From positions 3,134,345-3,198,344 of the forward strand of contig NZ_CP109965.1 in assembly GCF_026725475.1 (NCBI RefSeq): a stretch of 64,000 bases of DNA, in the 5' to 3' direction. The notes under the pieces are model-generated. The model did no database searches. It was not told where the DNA came from and saw nothing but the letters and a program-made list of their open reading frames with translations. The translations under genes and the position numbers were made by a program. Of this stretch, positions 59,684 to 64,000 are shown in pieces. Source of the DNA: Catenovulum adriaticum. GTDB lineage: Bacteria; Pseudomonadota; Gammaproteobacteria; Enterobacterales; Alteromonadaceae. The number at the start of each line of letters is the position of its first letter. The first letter of the stretch is position 1.

Positions 59684-59943
59684 TTTTTTTCGATGGCCTC
59701 TTTGAGGATTTCAGCCTTTAGTCGCTCCTCGGCATACATCTTTTTAAGCCGTGCATTTTCGGTTTCCAGCTCTTTTAATCGGGCCATCATGGACGCATCC
59801 ATGCCGCCAAACTTGGCGCGCCATTTATAAAAGGTAGCCGAACTCATGCCATGCTCGCGGCATAGCTCCGGAACCGGCGCACCGGCTTCCGCTTGTTTTA
59901 AAATTGCCAGGATTTGGCTGTCGCTAAATTTTGATGTTTTCAT
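59677..59943 (-). CDS. IS3-family transposase OrfA
   Basis: 88 residues. HTH at 5-50 (SDSQILAILKQAEAGAPVPE, GMSSATFYKWRAKFGG), then a leucine-zipper-like helix (ELETENARLKKMYAEERL). The slippery AAAAAAAG at 59683-59690 (minus strand) near its end permits a -1 shift into OrfB. Confidence 0.95.
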   Translation of the reverse strand: MKTSKFSDSQILAILKQAEAGAPVPELCREHGMSSATFYKWRAKFGGMDASMMARLKELETENARLKKMYAEERLKAEILKEAIEKKW

Positions 59944-60009
59944 GCAGAATCTCCTGCGTTTATGTTACGAGAAAATTCTACTTTTGACGTCAGTTATTTT
60001 TAGGGTGTA

Positions 60010-61125
60010 TTACCGACTGATCACTAAAACTGATCTGAGTTTACCTTTGCCAAATACAGTCATTTTTGCAAAATCTTGTTTGCTGATGGGTAAATATTGG
60101 CAAGCCAGATGGTTTATTTCATCATCTTGAGGATCTGGATCATGTAGGTAAAAGCACTTGTCATCGGCACCTGAAATTGTTACCCAGTGTGGTGCTTTTT
60201 TACCATCAAACCGATAACTGCTAATGAGGATGACTAACATTTTTCCTTGCTCTAAAAAATGTTGTAGTTGTTCATGTGTAGCAACTTGCTGATGTATCGC
60301 TAATTTGTTTTTATCTGCTTGTAGTCTGAATTGCTCATCAACTGTTGCCATTATTTGGCGTTTATGTTCATTGCGCACACCGTCTAAAAATAACGTTTGT
60401 TTTTGATTTAAGTACAATTCACAATGAAAGCCTCGTTTTTTTACCGCCAGTGCCAGCCCAATAGGGTGGCAGCCCCCATGTCCGGAAGTCATATAAATAG
60501 TGGTTGCTTCACGCCAAATATCTAGCTCTTGTGCTTGTCCTAATTCTATTTTGGGATTAATTGCCGCCATTGCCATCATGCATGCAGCTGGACCACAGGT
60601 AAATTCAGTTGTTTGTTGATACCAGGGAACAAAAGGGGTATTTAAGTTTTGAGGTTTGTAGATTAACCGTTTTTGCATGCGTAAAGCATCCTGATGATCT
60701 TCATAATAATCAGGATAAATATCAAAAACTTTATAGCCTAAGGTTTGATATAACTGGATAGCGGCTTTATTTAATTGAGCGACTTCTAATCTAATATAGA
60801 GTTTAGACAGTTCACTCGCTGCTGTTTCAATTGCATTGAGTAATTGAGTGGCTATGCCTAACCCTCTGGCATCTGGGCTAACGGCAATAGAGTACAACCG
60901 CGCTAAAACACTGCCTTTATGTAATATTAGCAATGCATAGCCTTGTATTTTGTTTTCAATACTGGCGACTAAAAATATTCCGTTATTTGCTTTAATCCAG
61001 TGTTTAAGCCGACGTTTAGTTAGCCTGTCAGTGTAAAAGCAAGTTTGTTCAAGTTGATCAAGTTGTTCTAAATCGTTTGCAATGGCCGCGCGGATAATGA
61101 CTGGTTTCAATGAAAAAACATCCAC
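60010..61125 (-). CDS. GNAT acetyltransferase / C39-like peptidase fusion
   Basis: 371 residues. GNAT domain at about 8-152 (VLARLYSIAVSPDARGLGIA is the acetyl-CoA motif). C39-like cysteine peptidase domain at about 163-370: Cys177 in TTEFTCGPAACMMAM, His313 in KAPHWVTISGADD and Asp329 in YLHDPDPQDD. The pairing with a RimK-like ATP-grasp gene is a known neighbourhood for predicted peptide-like metabolite synthesis. The last codon CGG and the TAA stop come from the IS end (60010-60014), so the native C-terminus has been replaced; ancestral DNA would read VISPQ. The change affects few residues beyond the catalytic ones, so activity may be kept. Confidence 0.87.
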   Translation of the reverse strand: MDVFSLKPVIIRAAIANDLEQLDQLEQTCFYTDRLTKRRLKHWIKANNGIFLVASIENKIQGYALLILHKGSVLARLYSIAVSPDARGLGIATQLLNAIETAASELSKLYIRLEVAQLNKAAIQLYQTLGYKVFDIYPDYYEDHQDALRMQKRLIYKPQNLNTPFVPWYQQTTEFTCGPAACMMAMAAINPKIELGQAQELDIWREATTIYMTSGHGGCHPIGLALAVKKRGFHCELYLNQKQTLFLDGVRNEHKRQIMATVDEQFRLQADKNKLAIHQQVATHEQLQHFLEQGKMLVILISSYRFDGKKAPHWVTISGADDKCFYLHDPDPQDDEINHLACQYLPISKQDFAKMTVFGKGKLRSVLVISR

Positions 61126-61190
61126 AAATTTAACTGATTTGAGTTTACTGTATTGTTGGATTATTACCCATTTATTATTTGAATAAAAAT

Positions 61191-61232
61191 AAAAAAAGCC
61201 GTTATTTCAAATATGAGATAACGGCTTTTTTT
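61191..61232 (-). terminator. Rho-independent terminator of the yidC operon
   Basis: AAAAAAAGCCGTTAT pairs with ATAACGGCTTTTTTT around a 12-base loop, 24 bp after the yidC stop. A-runs on both sides make it possibly bidirectional; on the plus strand no gene ends here. Confidence 0.9.
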
Positions 61233-61255
61233 GAATTTAGTTGGGTTTTAAAGTT

Positions 61256-62899
61256 TTACTTTTTAGCGCCCAAACCTTGTTTTTGGATAGATTTATTAAT
61301 CATTAACATTTGGATAATTGAAATAATATTACTCACCAACCAATATAAAACTAAGCCTGCTGGGAACCACAAAAAGAAGAAAGTAAATGCAATTGGCATA
61401 TACTGGAAAATCTTTTGTTGTACTGGATCCTGTACTGGAGTCGGTTGTAATTTTTGCATCACAAACATACTAATACCCATTAAAATCGGTAATACGTAGT
61501 AAGGGTCTTGCTGTGATAAATCATGGATCCATAAAGCAAATTCTGCATGGCGTAACTCTACACTTTCTACAAATACCCAATATAAAGATAAGAAAATAGG
61601 CATTTGAACCAAAATAGGTAAACAGCCACCCATAGGGTTTACTTTTTCTTTTTTGTATAGCTCCATCATTGCTTGCGAAAACTTTTGTCTGTCATCGCCG
61701 TAACGGCTTTTAAGTTCAGTTAACTTCGGCTGTAACTGACGAAGTTTCGCCATAGAGGTATACTGCTTTTTGGTTAGGCTATACATACAACCTTTCACCA
61801 GAATCGTAATTAAAATAATCGCGACACCCCAGTTAGCCACTAAACCATGCAAAAATTGCAGTAAGTGGAATAAAGGTTTAGAGATAAAAAATAATATTCC
61901 GTAATCAACAGTTAGGTCTAATGATTCAGCTAACTCCGATAATCTGTCTTGATCTTTTGGACCTGAATATAAAGTCGTTGATAAGTTTACGGTTTCGCCT
62001 GGCGCTACATTAACAGCTTCACCTTTATAACGAATTAAAGCTAAACCGCCAGAAAGAGATTTGGTTGAGATATCAATTTGTTCATCTTTTGTTGGAATAA
62101 ATGCGGTTACAAAATAATGCTCAATCATAGCAACCCAACCACCAGTACTATGTATATTGATATTTTTGTCAGCGATATCATCAAAGGTTACTTTTTCGTA
62201 TTTTTCTTCGTTAGTTGAATACGCAGCACCGTGATAAGTAGGCATCATCATTGAGCTATTTGATTGACCTGTATGTTGTTTTAACTGAGCAAACAACTGC
62301 ACATTTTTAACTGAATCAGCATTATTTTTAATATCAAAATTGACTTTAACTATGTGTTCACCTTTGGTGAATACAAAAGTTTTAGTAACCGTTAACCCAT
62401 TAGGGCTTAAATAAGTAAGCGGTACAGATAATGTATCGCCTGTCATTTGATAACTCGTTTGAGCTGCCGAATACAAAGGACGACCAGAGCGACTAGCATC
62501 AGGGCCATCTGTCCCAGTTAAACCAGATTGAGCATGAAATAATTGACCGCCAGCTGAAGATAATAACGAGTAGGGCTCGTCACCATTTTTTTCTTTAGCG
62601 TAATTTAATAATTTTAAATCAATTAAATCACCACCTAACAAATTAATTTTTGTTTTAATGGCGTCGGTTGTGACTTCAATATTTGATTGAGTTGAAGTAT
62701 TAGCAAATGAAGCGGCTTGCTCTGAAATAGGCACATCACTATTTGCTGATGAATTATTAGGTTGGACGCCAGCTGCTGTTTGCTCAATTTGAGCTGGTGT
62801 AGCGACTGGTTTAGGTGCGTGATCTAATTGCCATTGCTCCCATAATAAATAGGAAACAAGTGCTAGACCAATCAATAAAAAACTCTTTTGCGATTCCAT
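61256..62899 (-). CDS. yidC: Membrane protein insertase YidC
   Basis: 547 residues. N-terminal membrane anchor (SFLLIGLALVSYLLWEQW), large periplasmic domain to about 345, then the conserved C-terminal insertase core (SLTKKQYTSMAKLRQLQPKL, QAMMELYKKEKVNPMGGCLP, LPILMGISMFVMQK) with five transmembrane segments in total. It inserts inner-membrane proteins, including F0 c. 6 bp after yidD. Confidence 0.98.
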   Translation of the reverse strand: MESQKSFLLIGLALVSYLLWEQWQLDHAPKPVATPAQIEQTAAGVQPNNSSANSDVPISEQAASFANTSTQSNIEVTTDAIKTKINLLGGDLIDLKLLNYAKEKNGDEPYSLLSSAGGQLFHAQSGLTGTDGPDASRSGRPLYSAAQTSYQMTGDTLSVPLTYLSPNGLTVTKTFVFTKGEHIVKVNFDIKNNADSVKNVQLFAQLKQHTGQSNSSMMMPTYHGAAYSTNEEKYEKVTFDDIADKNINIHSTGGWVAMIEHYFVTAFIPTKDEQIDISTKSLSGGLALIRYKGEAVNVAPGETVNLSTTLYSGPKDQDRLSELAESLDLTVDYGILFFISKPLFHLLQFLHGLVANWGVAIILITILVKGCMYSLTKKQYTSMAKLRQLQPKLTELKSRYGDDRQKFSQAMMELYKKEKVNPMGGCLPILVQMPIFLSLYWVFVESVELRHAEFALWIHDLSQQDPYYVLPILMGISMFVMQKLQPTPVQDPVQQKIFQYMPIAFTFFFLWFPAGLVLYWLVSNIISIIQMLMINKSIQKQGLGAKK

Positions 62900-62905
62900 A
62901 AATCT

Positions 62906-63169
62906 TTATTTCTCTTCAGGTTTAGATTCTGGGACGGGATCATGCCCGCCAAGCGAAAACGGGTGACATTTTATAACGCGTTTTAAAGTTAACCAACCTC
63001 CAATCGCAGGTCCAAAGCGATTAATTGCAATTATTGCATAATTTGAGCAGCTTGGATGGAATCGACAGCGTGGTCCCAGCAAGGGGCTGATGATAACCTG
63101 ATAACATTTAACTAAAAATATCAACAATCTTGCTAAGACTTGTTGGCTAAACGCTTTAATTTTTTCCAC
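62906..63169 (-). CDS. yidD: Membrane protein insertion efficiency factor YidD
   Basis: 87 residues. Family core KCYQVIISPLLGPRCRFHPSCSNYA and the C-terminal LKRVIKCHPFSLGGHDPVP. The ATG lies within rnpA and overlaps it by 37 bp. A TTG start further on would shorten the overlap, but the ATG frame is well placed for coupled translation. Between rnpA and yidC. Confidence 0.94.
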   Translation of the reverse strand: MEKIKAFSQQVLARLLIFLVKCYQVIISPLLGPRCRFHPSCSNYAIIAINRFGPAIGGWLTLKRVIKCHPFSLGGHDPVPESKPEEK

Positions 63170-63495
63170 GTAAAATCCAACTCTTTGCGCAACTGTTTAT
63201 TTTCTGCTTGAGCAATACCTTGCTTAGCTATAAACACCATATCGACAGAAGGAAGCTCTGAATGTGTTAAACGAAAATCATCACGAACAATGCGTTTAAC
63301 TTGATTTCGATCAGTTGCATTTTTTGCTTTCTTTTTAGAAATGGTGAAACCAATGCGGGCGTAACCCAAAGAGTTATTTGCCGCTAAGATGGTATAGTAC
63401 CGACAGGAAAATTTTTTAGGATGAGCGTTAAAAACGTTTTGGAAGTCAGCGGGAGTTAGTAATCTAAACTCCCGCTTGTATTTATAAGTATTCAC
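63133..63495 (-). CDS. rnpA: Ribonuclease P protein component
   Basis: 120 residues. It has the RNA-binding RNQVKRIVRDDFR motif and LLTPADFQNVFNAHPKKF. It supports RNase P RNA in tRNA 5' processing. 11 bp after rpmH, overlapping yidD. Its start is in TATAAGTATTCAC context with ATG at 63495. Confidence 0.97.
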   Translation of the reverse strand: MNTYKYKREFRLLTPADFQNVFNAHPKKFSCRYYTILAANNSLGYARIGFTISKKKAKNATDRNQVKRIVRDDFRLTHSELPSVDMVFIAKQGIAQAENKQLRKELDFTWKKLKRLANKS

Positions 63496-63506
63496 TTATA
63501 ATTTTC

Positions 63507-63641
63507 TTAGGCACTTAAAACTTTACGTCCTTTAGCACGACGACGAGCTAAAATTTGACGGCCGCTTTTAGTAGCCATGCGTGCGCGAAAACCGTGGTTA
63601 CGCTTACGCTTTAAGTTACTAGGTTGAAAAGTACGTTTCAT
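63507..63641 (-). CDS. rpmH: 50S ribosomal protein L34
   Basis: 44 residues, the full length for the family: MKRTFQPSNLKRKRNHGF at the start and GRKVLSA at the end, rich in Arg and Lys. It is first of rpmH-rnpA-yidD-yidC and divergent from the presumed dnaA just beyond the window. A good sigma-70-type promoter lies upstream. Confidence 0.97.
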   Translation of the reverse strand: MKRTFQPSNLKRKRNHGFRARMATKSGRQILARRRAKGRKVLSA

Positions 63642-63700
63642 TATAATATTCCGATTAATCTAAAAATGTGCCGAAGCACAACGCCTTTAAAGGGGCGCGA

Positions 63701-63729
63701 ACTATAGCAAATTAAAGGTGAGACAACAA
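63701..63729 (-). promoter_or_regulatory. rpmH promoter
   Basis: On the minus strand TTGTTG (-35) and TATAGT (-10) are separated by 17 bp, 60 bp before the rpmH ATG. A small hairpin TGTGC-CGAA-GCACA (63667-63680) lies in the leader. Confidence 0.65.
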
Positions 63730-63759
63730 GAATAATTTAAATAACGCTTAAATCTACCG

Positions 63760-64000
63760 CATAATTGTATAACTTGATAAAAGGCGCATAATTATCCACA
63801 TAATGCAAGTTTATTCAGTGAGTAAATTTGGCTGAATGAAAGCTATTTTTTATTTAAAAGGGTAAAAAAATTAACCTTTTAAATTAACAGGTTACCTGTT
63901 TTTGTTGGTCATTTTAAAGATTCTTAGTTTGTCAATATTGCACTTGTGGATAAAATCTGTTTTGATCACACTCTTGATAACAATAATGGAGTTAGAATCC
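63760..64000 (+). promoter_or_regulatory. Presumed dnaA upstream region with DnaA boxes
   Basis: TTATCCACA at 63792-63800 and TGTGGATAA at 63945-63953 are consensus DnaA boxes in opposite orientation. A TGATCA is at 63963-63968. GGAG at 63986-63989 is placed for a start codon just after the window. With rpmH divergent on the left, the classical rpmH-dnaA arrangement predicts dnaA next. The boxes fit DnaA autoregulation. Confidence 0.7.

Larger units (their letters stand above)
58816..60014 (-). mobile_element. IS3-family insertion sequence
   Basis: 1199 bp. The ends GGTAATACACCC and GGGTGTATTACC are inverted. A 4-bp target duplication, GACT, is at 58812-58815 and 60015-60018. OrfA and OrfB overlap with a slippery AAAAAAAG, so both coding parts look intact. 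The 4-bp duplication suits the IS407-type subgroup; the subgroup is inferred. Confidence 0.93.

Overview
The window is chromosomal DNA of a low-GC marine-type gammaproteobacterium, most likely from the Alteromonadales. This rests on the gene content (atpIBEFHAGDC, parAB, rsmG-mnmG, rpmH-rnpA-yidD-yidC, mnmE), the Dam-type GATC-rich origin and the protein sequences. The right half (about 40-64 kb) is the replication-origin neighbourhood. The atp operon, parAB, rsmG and mnmG all read leftwards from an oriC-like region at about 51.7-52.1 kb. The last bases of the window appear to be the leader of dnaA.

Layout. 0-2.5 kb: the end of urea carboxylase and a complete allophanate hydrolase. 2.7-6.1 kb: an SDR dehydrogenase, then a LysR regulator divergent from a glutathione transferase and a flavin-nucleotide-binding protein. 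6.1-7.3 kb: a RAYT (REP transposase) gene with its REP/BIME repeats, three of them in tandem. 7.3-11.0 kb: a lipoprotein joining ThuA, a PQQ sugar dehydrogenase propeller and cytochrome c, then a secreted SMP-30 lactonase. 11.2-17.8 kb: an accessory region with a three-gene HipBST toxin-antitoxin, a UPF0149/TPR-like protein and a secreted three-gene operon, stitched with partial duplications. 17.8-23.4 kb: DUF3297, a zinc-type oxidoreductase with divergent LysR, an orphan NucS/DUF91-like nuclease protein and REP-like hairpins. 23.4-28.7 kb: glmS, a DeoR regulator, a peroxiredoxin-like lipoprotein and glmU, with one copy of a 184-bp inverted-repeat element. 28.9-40.2 kb: fmdB, formamidase and urtEDCBA, divergent from a sensor kinase whose input domain is a whole NCS1 permease, with its LuxR-type response regulator. 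40.2-52 kb: ATP synthase, parAB, rsmG, mnmG and oriC. 52.4-64 kb: hemH, a small hypothetical protein, a second SMP-30 protein, mnmE, a RimK-like ATP-grasp protein, an IS3-family element next to a second 184-bp element, a GNAT/C39-peptidase protein, yidC, yidD, rnpA, rpmH and the dnaA leader.

How the genes fit together. Nitrogen scavenging links the two ends of the left half: an amide/urea ABC transporter and formamidase at 29-36 kb, and the ATP-dependent urea carboxylase/allophanate hydrolase pair at 0-2.5 kb. The NCS1-kinase/LuxR pair is placed to control the urt-fmd genes. glmS and glmU make UDP-GlcNAc, with a DeoR regulator beside glmS. The most unusual features are (1) two triplets of TGATCA spaced exactly 11 bp apart that bracket the DnaA boxes of oriC, (2) the NCS1-permease hybrid kinase, (3) the 184-bp inverted-repeat element found twice, one copy with its target repeat split by an IS that also replaced the C-terminus of the neighbouring gene, and (4) HipBST among fragments of itself and of the secreted operon. 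No tRNA, rRNA or CRISPR array was seen.
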